Positions 53,392 through 62,525 of a stretch of 64,000 nucleotides of DNA are shown here, piece by piece. Source of the DNA: PLA3 sp964592235 (GTDB taxonomy: Bacteria; Planctomycetota; Phycisphaerae; UBA1845; UTPLA1). The stretch covers positions 62,001 to 126,000 of the forward strand of contig CAZQCF010000001.1 of assembly GCA_964592235.1 (NCBI GenBank). The letters are read 5' to 3'. Numbering within the stretch: the stretch's first letter is position 1; every line of letters begins with the position of its first letter. The notes under the pieces were generated by a model. That model saw only the letters and a list, made by a program, of their open reading frames with translations, searched no databases and was not told the origin of the DNA. The position numbers were made by a program, and so were the translations under genes.

Positions 53392-55299
53392 GTGGTCTCG
53401 GCTGAAGTTGCGGAATTGACAGAGCGGATTCGTCAACGGAGTGACATCGTGGATGTCATCTCCGCGCATCTGACGTTGAAGCGGGCCGGCCGCAATTTCA
53501 AAGGCCTGTGCCCCTTCCATCAGGAAAAGACCCCATCGTTCAACGTCCTGCCCGAGCGGCAGTTGTTCAAGTGCTTCGGCTGCGGCGTTGGGGGCGATGT
53601 GTTCAAGTTCATCCAGCTTCGCGAGGGGCTTAGCTTTCCCGAGGCGCGGGCTTTGCTCGCCGAGCGCGCCGGCATCTCGCTGGAGCAGCGCGAATCGCGC
53701 GGCCCGGCTGGCGACGGCGAGTCGATCTCCAAGGCCGATTTGGAGCGGGTCAATCGCTGGGCGGCCGAATGGTTCCGTGCCCAGTTCGCCGGCGCGGCAG
53801 GGCAGTCGGCTCGGAATTATGCAGCGTCCCGCGGAATCTCCGAGGAATCGATCGAGCGATTTGGCCTGGGGTACGCACCGAATTCGTGGGAATCGCTGGT
53901 CCGCGCGGCGCGACAGCAGTCGATCCCGCCGGCGCTGCCTTTGGCGGCCGGATTGACGAAGGGGCGAGACGACGGCTCACAATACGACGCGTTTCGAGAT
54001 CGGCTGATCTTTCCGATTCGCGACGTGATGAATCGCGTCATCGGCTTCGGCGGGCGCACGCTGGGGGATGACCCGGCGAAGTACATCAACAGCCCGCAGT
54101 CGATGCTGTTCGACAAGAGTCGCTGTTTGTACGGGCTGGACCTGGCCAAGGCGCATTTTTCGGACAATCGCCGGGCGGTGGTGGTCGAGGGGTATCTCGA
54201 CTGCCTGATGGCTCATCAATATGGTTTCGGGACGACGGTGGCGACGCTGGGCACGGCCCTGACCGAGCATCATGTGCAAATGCTCCAGCGGTACGTGGAC
54301 GGCGTGACGGTGGTATTTGACACCGACTCGGCGGGGATGCGGGCGGCGGAGGCGTCGCTGTTTGTGTTCGCCGGGGCACAACTTGACGTCCGTCTGGCGC
54401 AGGTCCGGGAAGGCAAGGACCCGGCTGATCTGCTCCAAATTCAGGGGAAAGAGGGCTTCAACGAGACTTTGACCTCGGCGGTCAGCGCGCTAGAATTCAA
54501 ATGGCGTCAGGTGGTCCGGCAGTTCGGCGCTGACGCATCCGGACCAGCCCGGCGGCGCGCGGTGGAGGAGTTCTTGACGCTGATCGCGCGGTCGGGGGAG
54601 TTCGGAGAATACGATCCGATTCAACGGGGGTTTGCCCTCAATCAGGTCGGCAAGTTGCTTGGTTTGACGAGCGAGGAGGTCAACCGCCAGCTACGAATCG
54701 TGGCTCGCAGGCAGCGTGCTCCGGAGGGTCCGGCGACTTCCCAACCGACATTCGTCGGTGCGCCGGATGCGACGGGCCGGGCATTGAAGGACCTGCTGGA
54801 GGTCTTCATCAACGCGCCGGCATTTTTTCACGACGCGGCCGATGTGTTTCATCCGGACGGCTTCACCGATCCGGATTTGCGTCAGATAGCGGAAGCAGTC
54901 ATTGAAATGGCAGGCCGGGAGGGTGGATTCTCGCCCGCGGAATTGATCGGCCGGTTTGAGTCAGTGGAGATCGCCGGTCGAATCACGGACTTGCAGATGG
55001 CCGGCGAGCATCGGGGGAATTTTGCGAACACAGTCGAGGGGGCGGTGGCCCGGCTTCGGCTGATCGAACAGCAGCGTCAGTTGGGCGAGCAGGTCTCGCG
55101 GCTTCGAGAGCCGGCGAGCGCGTCCGCGGACGGTACGCACGGGAGTGCCAATATTGCGGCACCTTCGGCGGGTCAGGAGCAGGCGGCCCGCGAGGTGCAG
55201 GAGACTGCGAAACGAATCAGGCATTTTGCGGCGCGCAAGCATCTGACGGCCCCAGCACTGCGTGGCGTCGGATCGGTCGGGCCGCAAGGGACGACGTAG
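53392..55299 (+). CDS. dnaG: DNA primase DnaG
   Basis: 635 residues from GTG 53392 (AGGGAG upstream). The N-terminal CHC2 zinc finger has Cys40, His43, Cys61 and Cys64 (LCPFHQEKTPSF, FKCFGCGVGGD). The TOPRIM catalytic domain includes VVVEGYLDCLMAHQYG and VTVVFDTDSAGMRAA. The C-terminal region, which binds DnaB, is divergent. It makes RNA primers for replication. Its stop is 140 bp upstream of the rpoD start, so a two-gene operon is likely. The usual third partner rpsU is absent. Confidence 0.96.
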   Translation: MVSAEVAELTERIRQRSDIVDVISAHLTLKRAGRNFKGLCPFHQEKTPSFNVLPERQLFKCFGCGVGGDVFKFIQLREGLSFPEARALLAERAGISLEQRESRGPAGDGESISKADLERVNRWAAEWFRAQFAGAAGQSARNYAASRGISEESIERFGLGYAPNSWESLVRAARQQSIPPALPLAAGLTKGRDDGSQYDAFRDRLIFPIRDVMNRVIGFGGRTLGDDPAKYINSPQSMLFDKSRCLYGLDLAKAHFSDNRRAVVVEGYLDCLMAHQYGFGTTVATLGTALTEHHVQMLQRYVDGVTVVFDTDSAGMRAAEASLFVFAGAQLDVRLAQVREGKDPADLLQIQGKEGFNETLTSAVSALEFKWRQVVRQFGADASGPARRRAVEEFLTLIARSGEFGEYDPIQRGFALNQVGKLLGLTSEEVNRQLRIVARRQRAPEGPATSQPTFVGAPDATGRALKDLLEVFINAPAFFHDAADVFHPDGFTDPDLRQIAEAVIEMAGREGGFSPAELIGRFESVEIAGRITDLQMAGEHRGNFANTVEGAVARLRLIEQQRQLGEQVSRLREPASASADGTHGSANIAAPSAGQEQAAREVQETAKRIRHFAARKHLTAPALRGVGSVGPQGTT

Positions 55300-55439
55300 G
55301 TGATGGAGTGCGAAGGGAGCGCGTCGTGGCGAGGGAGCTTCGACGCAGTGTGAAACAAGAGCGAGGCGCAGGGCGCGATCGGCCTGTCGGTTCGGATCCG
55401 CCCCGCAGCATCATGAGCACTGATGGGAGTCGCACTGGT

Positions 55440-57218
55440 ATGAGTCGAATGATGTCCAAACAACCCGCCGTTGAGACGCCTGCCCCGGTTCAAGCTCCGG
55501 TGGCGCGCGAACGTAAATCGACGGACCCGATCGACATGAGCGTGACGGACCTGATCGAGAAGGGCCGCACGCGCGGATACCTCACTTGGGAAGAACTGAA
55601 CGAATCTCTGCCGGATGAAGCCATTCACCCCGACCGGCTGGAAATCATCCTGATCAAGATCGACGAACTCGGCATCGAGATGGTGGACGAGGCTGACGCG
55701 CAGAAGCCGACCTTCACCGATGACAGCGCCTCACCGGCGACCAAGCCGCAGTTCAACCCCACCGAAGCGCTTCCGGCCGAAGAGGAGTTTCCGATCGAGG
55801 CGCCCAGCCGCCGGATCGACGACCCGGTTCGGATGTACCTGACGCAGATGGGCGAGATTCCGCTCCTGACGCGCCAGCAGGAGATCACGCTGGCCCGGCG
55901 GATCGAGCTGACGCGCACGGCGTTTCGGCGGAAGGTGCTGGAGTCGGATTGCAGCCTGGCGGCGGCGGTCGAGACGCTGCAACAGGTCTTCGACGGCACG
56001 CTGCCATTCGATCGGACGATGAAGATCTCCAGCGGCGAAAACCAGGTAAAGAACGCGGTGATGGCGCGGCTTCCGGGCAACCTGGTCACGGCGCGCAAGC
56101 TGATGGCGATGAATCAGGAAGACTGGACGAAGCTGTGCGAGCCGCGCGTGGCGCAGGCGACGCGCCGCGCGCTCTGGTCGAACATTCTCCGGCGGCGGCG
56201 CAAGTGCGTGACGCTGCTGGAAGAACTGGCCCTGCGCACCAGCCGCGTGACGCCGATGATGCGCAAGTTGTTCGCGCTGTCGGACAAGATGACGGAGCTG
56301 GAATCGAAACTGAATGACCCGCGGCTTGCGGAGACGACGCCGGCCGACGACATCGAGGCGATGCGCGACGAGCTGGCCGGCCTGTGCGACATGGTGCTGG
56401 AATCGCCGGAGAAGCTTCGCAAGCGCGTGGCGGTCATCCGACGTGTCTTTGCCGAGTATGAAGAGGCCAAGCGAAAGCTTTCCGGCGGAAACCTTCGGCT
56501 TGTCGTTTCCATCGCCAAGAAATACCGCAACCGCGGCCTGTCGTTCCTCGACATCATTCAGGAAGGCAATACCGGCCTGATGCGCGCCGTGGACAAGTAC
56601 GAATACCGCCGCGGTTACAAGTTCAGCACGTATGCCACGTGGTGGATTCGCCAGGCGATTACGCGGGCCATCGCCGATCACGCACGGACGATCCGAATCC
56701 CGGTTCACATGATCGAGACGATGAGCCGGCTGCGGAACATCTCGCGCGACCTGCTCCAGGAACTGGGCCGCGAGGCGACCATCGAGGAAATCGCCAAGCG
56801 CGCGAAGATGCCGATGGCCGAAGTGCGGCGCGTCCTGAAGATCAGCCGCCACCCGATCTCGCTGGATCGGCCGGTCGGCGAGGGCGAGGATTCGTACTTC
56901 GGCGATTTCATCGAGGACGGCGCGGCCGAGAACCCGGTCAGCACGGCCAGCAACGAGATGCTCAAGGAGCGCATCGAGCAGGTGCTCAAGAGCCTGACCT
57001 ATCGCGAGCGAGAGATCATCAAACTGCGATACGGCATCGGCGACGGCTATACGTACACGCTTGAGGAAGTCGGCAAGATCTTCAAGGTGACGCGCGAGCG
57101 CGTGCGACAGGTCGAGGCGAAGGCCATCCGCAAGCTCCAGCACCCGGTCCGCTGCCGCAAGCTGGAGGGTTTCATGGATCGCGATGGGAACCTGATTCAC
57201 CCGGAAGAACTGGGCTGA
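55440..57218 (+). CDS. rpoD: Primary sigma factor RpoD
   Basis: 592 residues from ATG 55440, chosen because GGGAG lies upstream; ATG 55413 is an alternative. Region 1.1 is DLIEKGRTRGYLTWEELNESLP, region 1.2 is DPVRMYLTQMGEIPLLTRQQE, region 2 is GNLRLVVSIAKKYRNRGLSFLDIIQEGNTGLMRAVDKYEYRRGYKFSTYATWWIRQAITRAI, and region 4 is YREREIIKLRYGIGDGYTYTLEEVGKIFKVTRERVRQVEAKAIRKL. It is the housekeeping sigma factor, followed by a Rho-independent terminator. Confidence 0.97.
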   Translation: MSRMMSKQPAVETPAPVQAPVARERKSTDPIDMSVTDLIEKGRTRGYLTWEELNESLPDEAIHPDRLEIILIKIDELGIEMVDEADAQKPTFTDDSASPATKPQFNPTEALPAEEEFPIEAPSRRIDDPVRMYLTQMGEIPLLTRQQEITLARRIELTRTAFRRKVLESDCSLAAAVETLQQVFDGTLPFDRTMKISSGENQVKNAVMARLPGNLVTARKLMAMNQEDWTKLCEPRVAQATRRALWSNILRRRRKCVTLLEELALRTSRVTPMMRKLFALSDKMTELESKLNDPRLAETTPADDIEAMRDELAGLCDMVLESPEKLRKRVAVIRRVFAEYEEAKRKLSGGNLRLVVSIAKKYRNRGLSFLDIIQEGNTGLMRAVDKYEYRRGYKFSTYATWWIRQAITRAIADHARTIRIPVHMIETMSRLRNISRDLLQELGREATIEEIAKRAKMPMAEVRRVLKISRHPISLDRPVGEGEDSYFGDFIEDGAAENPVSTASNEMLKERIEQVLKSLTYREREIIKLRYGIGDGYTYTLEEVGKIFKVTRERVRQVEAKAIRKLQHPVRCRKLEGFMDRDGNLIHPEELG

Positions 57219-57265
57219 TTCGCGATTTCGTGTCGGTGGTTTGAAATCTCAAGAGCTAATCCAAC

Positions 57266-57299
57266 AACCGGCGGAGCGACCTGCTTCGCCGGTTTTTTG
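57266..57299 (+). terminator. Rho-independent terminator after rpoD
   Basis: AACCGGCGGAGC and GCTTCGCCGGTT form a 12-bp stem with one G-U pair around GACCT, followed by TTTTG. It ends the dnaG-rpoD transcript. Confidence 0.85.
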
Positions 57300-57348
57300 T
57301 TACCGCAACGCATCGCGACCGGTACAACGATGCGACAGGTGATGACAC

Positions 57349-58518
57349 ATGGCTGCGACCACTGAAACGTTTCGCATCGCAGCAGCCGGACCCGTGCCGA
57401 CTGGCAGCGCGTCGCCGGCGTTCTCGGAAGAGGATCGCTACCTCCGCGAGCAACTCATCACGTACCTCGGCAACAAGCGCAGCCTGCTGCATACGATTGA
57501 CGCGGCGCTGGGGAGAGTCCGTCGCCGGTTGGGACGGGAGCGGCTGCGCATGCTCGATGCCTTCGCCGGGTCGGGCGTGGTATCACGCTTTTTCAAGCAA
57601 CACGCGACGCGGCTGATCTCAAACGACCTGGAGCATTACGCGGGAATCATCGGTGCGTGTTATCTTGCCAATGCGTCGTCGATTGACTTCGCCGCGTTGC
57701 GCCGTCACCACGCTCATGTGACCCAGGCGGCTGATACGCTGCCCGTTCGCGACGGTTTCATAAGACGGTTGTATGCGCCGGGGTGCGATGACGCGATCCA
57801 GCCCGGTGAACGCGTCTTCTTCACGGTCGACAACGCCATGCGGATTGATTCAATGCGCAAGGCGATCCGGGAAGTGCCCGCGGGCATGCAACCGTTTCTT
57901 CTCGCGCCGCTGCTCGCGGAGGCGTCGGTTCATAACAACACGTCGGGGGTCTTCAAGGGGTTCTACAAAGACGCGCGCGGAGTTGGTCGATTCGGCGGGC
58001 AGAACGGCGACGCGCTTCCGCGCATCCTCGGTCGAATCGAGCTGCCGTTTCCGATCTTCAGCCGATTCGAGTGCGATGTTCAGGTGCATCGGGAGGATGC
58101 GAATCGGCTGGTGCGAGGCTTACCGCCGCTGGACGTGGCGTACTTCGATCCGCCGTACAACCAGCATCCGTACGGATCCAACTACTTCATGCTGAATTTG
58201 ATCGCCACGTACGAAGAACCGGCGGCCATCAGCGACGTGTCGGGCATTGCGCAGGGCTGGCAGCGATCGGCGTACAACCGGCGTGCGGCGGCGCGGGATG
58301 CCCTGGAAGACCTCCTCACGCACACGCCGGCGACGCACATGCTGATCTCCTACAACAGCGAGGGGTTCATTTCGCGCGAGCAGTTCGATGCGACGCTGTC
58401 ACGGTTCGGGCGCGTCGAAGTGATTGAGACGGCCTACAACGCGTTTCGCGGTAGCCGCAACCTTCGCAATCGCCCGTTGCATGTGAAGGAACAATTGTTC
58501 CTGGTCGAGCGGGCTTGA
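57349..58518 (+). CDS. D12-class DNA adenine methyltransferase
   Basis: 389 residues. The AdoMet-binding motif LDAFAGSGVVS (about 64-74) follows the D12 N-terminal TYLGNKRSLLHTI, and the catalytic motif IV is DPPYNQHPYGSNYF (about 264-277). It is an N6-adenine DNA methyltransferase of the alpha (Dam/M.DpnII-like) group. No restriction endonuclease was recognised beside it, so it looks orphan or partner-less; the 162-residue gene on the opposite strand is unknown. A start at ATG 57349 follows AGGTGATGACAC. Confidence 0.87.
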   Translation: MAATTETFRIAAAGPVPTGSASPAFSEEDRYLREQLITYLGNKRSLLHTIDAALGRVRRRLGRERLRMLDAFAGSGVVSRFFKQHATRLISNDLEHYAGIIGACYLANASSIDFAALRRHHAHVTQAADTLPVRDGFIRRLYAPGCDDAIQPGERVFFTVDNAMRIDSMRKAIREVPAGMQPFLLAPLLAEASVHNNTSGVFKGFYKDARGVGRFGGQNGDALPRILGRIELPFPIFSRFECDVQVHREDANRLVRGLPPLDVAYFDPPYNQHPYGSNYFMLNLIATYEEPAAISDVSGIAQGWQRSAYNRRAAARDALEDLLTHTPATHMLISYNSEGFISREQFDATLSRFGRVEVIETAYNAFRGSRNLRNRPLHVKEQLFLVERA

Positions 58519-58530
58519 GCGAGCGCGGGG

Positions 58531-59019
58531 CTATTCAAGATACGGCCCGAAGGCGTGGTAGTAGCCCTCGAACATCTGCCGGGCTTTCTCCCGGACGGCG
58601 GGCGTGGCGAGGTCGTCGAGGCGCGGCAGCTCCACGGCCGTCGCGAAGTAGAAAAAAGTCCGGTCTTCGCGGTAATGTTCGACGGGCGGGTCGAGCCACG
58701 TGAGGCCGGCCTCCTCGAATCCCATTTCGACAAACTCCGACATCGTGTCGCCCGATTCTTCGATCTTCTCCTCGAAGTCCTCGCTCTTCCAGCGGTCGTC
58801 GGTGAGGATGCCGACGCGCACCTGCGGGATAAGCGGGCGCACGGCGATTTCGAGCCAGACGTGCTCGTTGGCAGCGGTGGGCCAGCGCACGGCGAGCGTC
58901 GAGCCGTCCGGCCGATCGTGGCGGGCCGGTGTTTTGAAGCGTTCATCGCGGGCGAAGGCGTCTTCAAAGGACGAGCGAAACGAATCGACGAGATCGCGTT
59001 GTGCGGCGGTGATGACCAT
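58531..59019 (-). CDS. Conserved-looking hypothetical protein
   Basis: 162 residues, acidic and soluble, with alternating beta/alpha pattern. It starts MVITAAQRDLVDSFRSSFEDAF, continues with LEIAVRPLIPQVRVGILTDDRWKSEDFEEKIEESG, and ends near YYHAFGPYLE. No catalytic motif or known domain was recognised. Its stop is 12 bp from the end of the convergent methyltransferase gene. Confidence 0.65.
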   Translation of the reverse strand: MVITAAQRDLVDSFRSSFEDAFARDERFKTPARHDRPDGSTLAVRWPTAANEHVWLEIAVRPLIPQVRVGILTDDRWKSEDFEEKIEESGDTMSEFVEMGFEEAGLTWLDPPVEHYREDRTFFYFATAVELPRLDDLATPAVREKARQMFEGYYHAFGPYLE

Positions 59020-59140
59020 ACGAGGTGCCTCTTATTCCGTGTTGTTCGTTAGATGGAATCGATCGCGGCTGACGATCACAGCGTGCAGATTGCTGACATC
59101 GAGTGGTGGGATTATACCGCGCGATCGGCGAAACGTCGCG

Positions 59141-59923
59141 TCAGCCTGGTGAGCGGACTCGGGCGGAGTCGCGCGCGCCGAGCCAGACCAGAATCTGCCG
59201 CCGCAGCAGCGTCAGCGGCCGGAAGAAGAACCGGTGCCATCGGATCCAGATCGGCGCCTGATACGTCTCGTCGATCTGCGCCGGGTTGAGTTGATCGGGC
59301 CGCATGCGCCGCCAGTGTTTGTACAGGTGATACCGGTCGGCGGATTGAAGCGTGGCAAGAATTCGTCGCGCGGGCCAGGACCGCCCGAAGAAGCCGTCAC
59401 CGGTTCGCCACGAGATTTGAAAATCAATCAGATGCGGGCGGCCGTCGTCGCCCAGCAGGATGTTCTCGCGCTTTTCGAGGTCGACGTAGGCGATGCCACG
59501 GCGGTGAATCTCACCAAGCAGGGCTTCAAGCCGGGGGAAGAAATCATCCGCGAGCGTGCCATCTTTTGACAGGGGAGCGCCTTCCACGAAGTCATGAAGG
59601 ATTCCGGTCTTTTCGTATCGACCGAGAAATCGCGGGACGCCCTCGATGCCTTGCGCGGCCGTGTAGAGGCGGGCCTCGTGCCGCGCGAGGTAGCGCCCGA
59701 TGAACGACAGGGGGATGCCCATGAGCGTCGCGACGCGTCCGACCTTGAAGATGATCTTGTGCCCGGTCTCGGATTGATAGAGGCCGGTCGCGGCGAAGAA
59801 GTCGTGCTTAAACGTTTTGATGAGCCGATAGGGCCGCCCGTCGGCGATGAGTGTTGGCGGCAAGTCATGTCGACCGAGCGCACGCAGCCAGCTTGGCGGA
59901 GTCTTGTGATCGCGTGAATCCAT
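59141..59923 (-). CDS. Protein kinase-like (RIO/LPS-kinase type) protein
   Basis: 260 residues. The kinase fold includes a candidate ATP-binding Lys in HKIIFKVGR, a catalytic loop GIAYVDLEKRENIL (Asp and Asn of the HxDxxxxN loop present, His replaced by Tyr/Val) and LIDFQ in place of DFG. Such compact kinase-like proteins include bacterial LPS core sugar kinases. No membrane segment is clear. The target is unknown. It lies upstream of the hypothetical 58531 gene on the same strand with 121 bp between. Confidence 0.65.
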   Translation of the reverse strand: MDSRDHKTPPSWLRALGRHDLPPTLIADGRPYRLIKTFKHDFFAATGLYQSETGHKIIFKVGRVATLMGIPLSFIGRYLARHEARLYTAAQGIEGVPRFLGRYEKTGILHDFVEGAPLSKDGTLADDFFPRLEALLGEIHRRGIAYVDLEKRENILLGDDGRPHLIDFQISWRTGDGFFGRSWPARRILATLQSADRYHLYKHWRRMRPDQLNPAQIDETYQAPIWIRWHRFFFRPLTLLRRQILVWLGARDSARVRSPG

Positions 59924-60234
59924 CGCGTGGTACTCGGCTCACCGGAGAGCGCTGACGCGAAGCGCGCCCGAAAATGGGGCACAAAAAGTTTGAATTCACT
60001 TGGCGTCCGGCAACTCGAATGTTAGTCTTTAATGATACTCGGAATCCGGTGGCAGAGGGCATTTCCGCTTACTAGGATTCCCCGGGTCTGAAACCCTTGA
60101 AGCGAGCACGACGCTTTGAGGGTGGTCAGACTTCAGGAACGGCGACCCACGGCTCGCACGAGCGACCGTTCGACCCCCGCCCTTGGAATGCCGCGCGACG
60201 CCCATCGCGCGGGCATCCAACAGGAGCGTCGCCC
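59924..60234. other. Divergent intergenic region before Rrf2 gene
   Basis: 311 bp between the kinase-like gene and the Rrf2-type regulator, AT-richer around 59985-60050. It should hold divergent promoters and probably the operator of the regulator, but no hexamer pair or palindrome was convincing. Confidence 0.5.
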
Positions 60235-60699
60235 ATGTTGAGAAAAAAGACAGCTGCTTATGCGCTGCTCGCGATTTATGAAATCGCCGAGCAGCAGCGC
60301 GGTGCCACCGCTCCGCTCGGCGTGCGCGCCGGCGACGTGGCGGAAAAGCATCACCTCCCCAAGGCCTACGTGGCGAAGATTCTTAGCCAGTTGGCCAACG
60401 CCGGCGTACTTCGATCGGATCGCGGCCCGCGCGGCGGATTCCGGTTGAACAAGCCGATGGAGGCGATCACGCTCTATGACGTGTTCGACGGCGTCGGGGC
60501 GTTGATGTCGGATCCGACCAAGCCGTCGACGGTGAAGGGGCTACCGCCAACCGTGCAGACGACCCTGGATCGATCGCAACTGGAAGTCAGCGACGCCGTT
60601 CGGGCGGTATTACGCAAAACGTCTATTATGGACGTGTTGCTGGGGTCGCAGGGCAACCCCGGCTCCCGCTCTTCGAACCCCGTCGTTGCGCACATCTGA
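60235..60699 (+). CDS. Rrf2-family transcriptional regulator
   Basis: 154 residues from ATG 60235 (AGGAG 8 bp upstream). The winged helix has the Rrf2 signature AEKHHLPKAYVAKILSQLANAGVLRSDRGPRGGFRLNKP (about 36-74). The family normally binds an Fe-S cluster through three Cys residues, but this protein contains no Cys at all, so it must sense something else or act constitutively. It is convergent with the downstream 60711 gene. Confidence 0.87.
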   Translation: MLRKKTAAYALLAIYEIAEQQRGATAPLGVRAGDVAEKHHLPKAYVAKILSQLANAGVLRSDRGPRGGFRLNKPMEAITLYDVFDGVGALMSDPTKPSTVKGLPPTVQTTLDRSQLEVSDAVRAVLRKTSIMDVLLGSQGNPGSRSSNPVVAHI

Positions 60700-60710
60700 C
60701 GATACGCCGG

Positions 60711-61499
60711 TTAAGGCGCGGATCGCTGGGATGCCGGGGATCCACTGCGGGCGTCTGGTGTTTCCTGCTCGATGTACGCCGCCAGGGCCTCCACGGCCGA
60801 CCAGTAGGCTGCTTCGGCGTTGTAGAGAAACCCCTCCTTGTTTTTCTGAAGCGTTTCCTCCGCCTTGGCCGGGCTTTTGCGCCGAATCTTTTCGATGTGG
60901 CTCCGCGTGTTTTCGTCTGACGCGCGGCAGCGATCCAGTTGCTCGATGATGGGGGCGCAGATCGCCGCGAGCGCGCCCGTTGCGCCGCGAACGCGCAGCT
61001 TGAACGGCTCGCAGGCGGCCGCCGGATCATCAAAGAGCAGGTACACGGCACGTTCCATGTGGTCCGGGTCGGCCGTCTCGAGCAGGCGCGCCGCGAACTC
61101 GATGCGATGAGCCAGGGCGGCGGGCGTGCCGATCAGCGTGATGAGCCGATCGCTGATCTCCGCGTCAGGATTCGGGACGCGCTGAATGAGCAGCGGCAGG
61201 GCGGCAGCGCCCAGTGCGGCCAGTTCCTGCTGTGCGGTCTCGCGGCGACGGTAGTCGCGATCCCCCAGTTGGGTAACAAGCGTATCGACGCGATGGGCCA
61301 GCGGCGATTGCGCCGTGCGTGCGCCGGGTTGCGTCGTCGACTGTGTGCTGGGCGAAGTCGACGGCTGCGCCGGCGGGGTTGCGTGGCCAGCGCTCGGTTG
61401 CAGAATCAGCGGAAGCAATCCCGCGGCGAGTGCCGTCCAGATCGGGGCGAGCAGCGCGAATCGAGCAAGTCGGGGCATGATCCGGGCGACGCGATGCAT
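60711..61499 (-). CDS. Secreted HEAT-like hypothetical protein
   Basis: 262 residues. A signal or anchor helix lies at about 12-36, followed by a Pro/Thr/Gln-rich linker and helical repeats (VDTLVTQLGDRDYRRRETAQQELAALGAAALPLLIQRVPNPDAEISDRLITLI), like HEAT-type repeats of planctomycete exported proteins. There is no enzymatic motif. ATG 61478 is a possible alternative start. It is 9 bp from the DUF456 gene upstream, so probably co-transcribed. Confidence 0.65.
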   Translation of the reverse strand: MHRVARIMPRLARFALLAPIWTALAAGLLPLILQPSAGHATPPAQPSTSPSTQSTTQPGARTAQSPLAHRVDTLVTQLGDRDYRRRETAQQELAALGAAALPLLIQRVPNPDAEISDRLITLIGTPAALAHRIEFAARLLETADPDHMERAVYLLFDDPAAACEPFKLRVRGATGALAAICAPIIEQLDRCRASDENTRSHIEKIRRKSPAKAEETLQKNKEGFLYNAEAAYWSAVEALAAYIEQETPDARSGSPASQRSAP

Positions 61500-61508
61500 C
61501 GACCCATT

Positions 61509-62021
61509 CTACCATGTCGCGATGAATGCGAGCGAGACGACGGCGCCCGCGATGGCCATGGCGGCGGAGACTTTGACCATCATGCCGAGCAGTCGCCCGA
61601 GGGTGGCGAAGACGCCGACCCGCACGCCGGTGCGCAGGTCATCGCGCAGCGTCATTTCGCCGGCCAGCGCGCCGATGAAACAGCCGATGAAGCCGCCCAG
61701 GATGGAACCGATCACAGGGATGGGGACGGAAAGGAGAAGCATGCCAGCAAAGCCGCCGATGAGCGAGCCGATGGCTGCGCGGCGGCTGGCTCCGGCCTTG
61801 CCCGCGACGATGGCGGATGCGGCCAGTTCGATGATTTCGGCCGCGAGGGCGATCGCGCCGAGGACGACGAGCCATTTCCAGCCGAATCGCTGCCAGCCGA
61901 AATACCCGTCGTAGCCAATGGCGGATGCAAGGATGAGCCATGAACCGGGCAGGGTGAATGCGGCGAGGGCGATGCCGGCGAGGGAGACGACGGCCAGAGC
62001 AATGAGGAGGAGGGTTTCCAT
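61509..62021 (-). CDS. DUF456-family membrane protein
   Basis: 170 residues with four or five hydrophobic segments and Gly-rich loops. It begins METLLLIALAVVSLAGIALAAFTLPGSWLILA and contains GKAGASRRAAIGSLIGGFAGMLLL and IPVIGSILGGFIGCFIGALAGE, which is the DUF456 pattern. Function is unknown. It is preceded upstream by two inverted heptamer arrays. Confidence 0.8.
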   Translation of the reverse strand: METLLLIALAVVSLAGIALAAFTLPGSWLILASAIGYDGYFGWQRFGWKWLVVLGAIALAAEIIELAASAIVAGKAGASRRAAIGSLIGGFAGMLLLSVPIPVIGSILGGFIGCFIGALAGEMTLRDDLRTGVRVGVFATLGRLLGMMVKVSAAMAIAGAVVSLAFIATW

Positions 62022-62069
62022 TTAGTTGCCGATGACTTCGCGTGTCGTTGAAAGGTAACGGTCCAATGA

Positions 62070-62166
62070 AGAATGTAGAAGTTAGAAAGTAGAAAGGCTG
62101 TCGCACAATTGACAACTTCTCCGCCGCGGGACACACTTTCTACATTCTTAATTCTACATTCTACAT
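62070..62166. repeat. Inverted heptamer arrays (AGAANNT / TCTACAT)
   Basis: The left arm is AGAATGT, AGAAGTT, AGAAAGT, AGAAAGG (62070-62097). The right arm is TCTACAT, TCTTAAT, TCTACAT, TCTACAT (62139-62166). The arms are inverted complements and are separated by 41 bp. It fills the gap between the DUF456 gene and the microcompartment operon. Confidence 0.8.
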
Positions 62167-62189
62167 TACGTCGCGCCACTTGCCCTTCG

Positions 62190-62525
62190 CTATTCTGTCG
62201 CCCTCGGTGCCCGCTCGCCCGCCTCGGCGGATCCATGACGGGCGCTTGAGGCTGGGATGGCGACACTGATCTCGTCGATGATCCCGACGATGATCGACCG
62301 CACGGGGGCTTTGGAGTCGTTCAACACCTGACGCGCGCCGTTGCCCTCGTCGAGCACCAGCACGCGCTGGCCCGGCCCCGCGCCGACCGAATCCACAGCG
62401 ATGAGATACTTGCCCGTCGGCGCGCCGTCGGCGTGAATGTGATCGACGATCATCAACTTCTTGCCCGTGCAAATCGAGTGATGAATCGTGGAGTAGATGT
62501 TGCCGCGGACGATGCCGAGAATCAC
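62190..62525 (-). CDS. Microcompartment vertex protein (EutN/CcmL, BMC-P) 1
   Basis: 111 residues from GTG 62525 (GGGGAGG 7 bp upstream), overlapping the preceding gene by GTGA. It starts MILGIVRGNIYSTIHHSICTGKKLMIVDHI and contains AVDSVGAGPGQRVLVLDEGNGARQVL and IIVGIIDEI, the EutN/CcmL fold whose pentamers close shell vertices. A C-terminal Ser/Ala/Arg-rich tail of about 20 residues is extra. It is the last gene of the microcompartment operon in this window. Confidence 0.9.
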   Translation of the reverse strand: MILGIVRGNIYSTIHHSICTGKKLMIVDHIHADGAPTGKYLIAVDSVGAGPGQRVLVLDEGNGARQVLNDSKAPVRSIIVGIIDEISVAIPASSARHGSAEAGERAPRATE

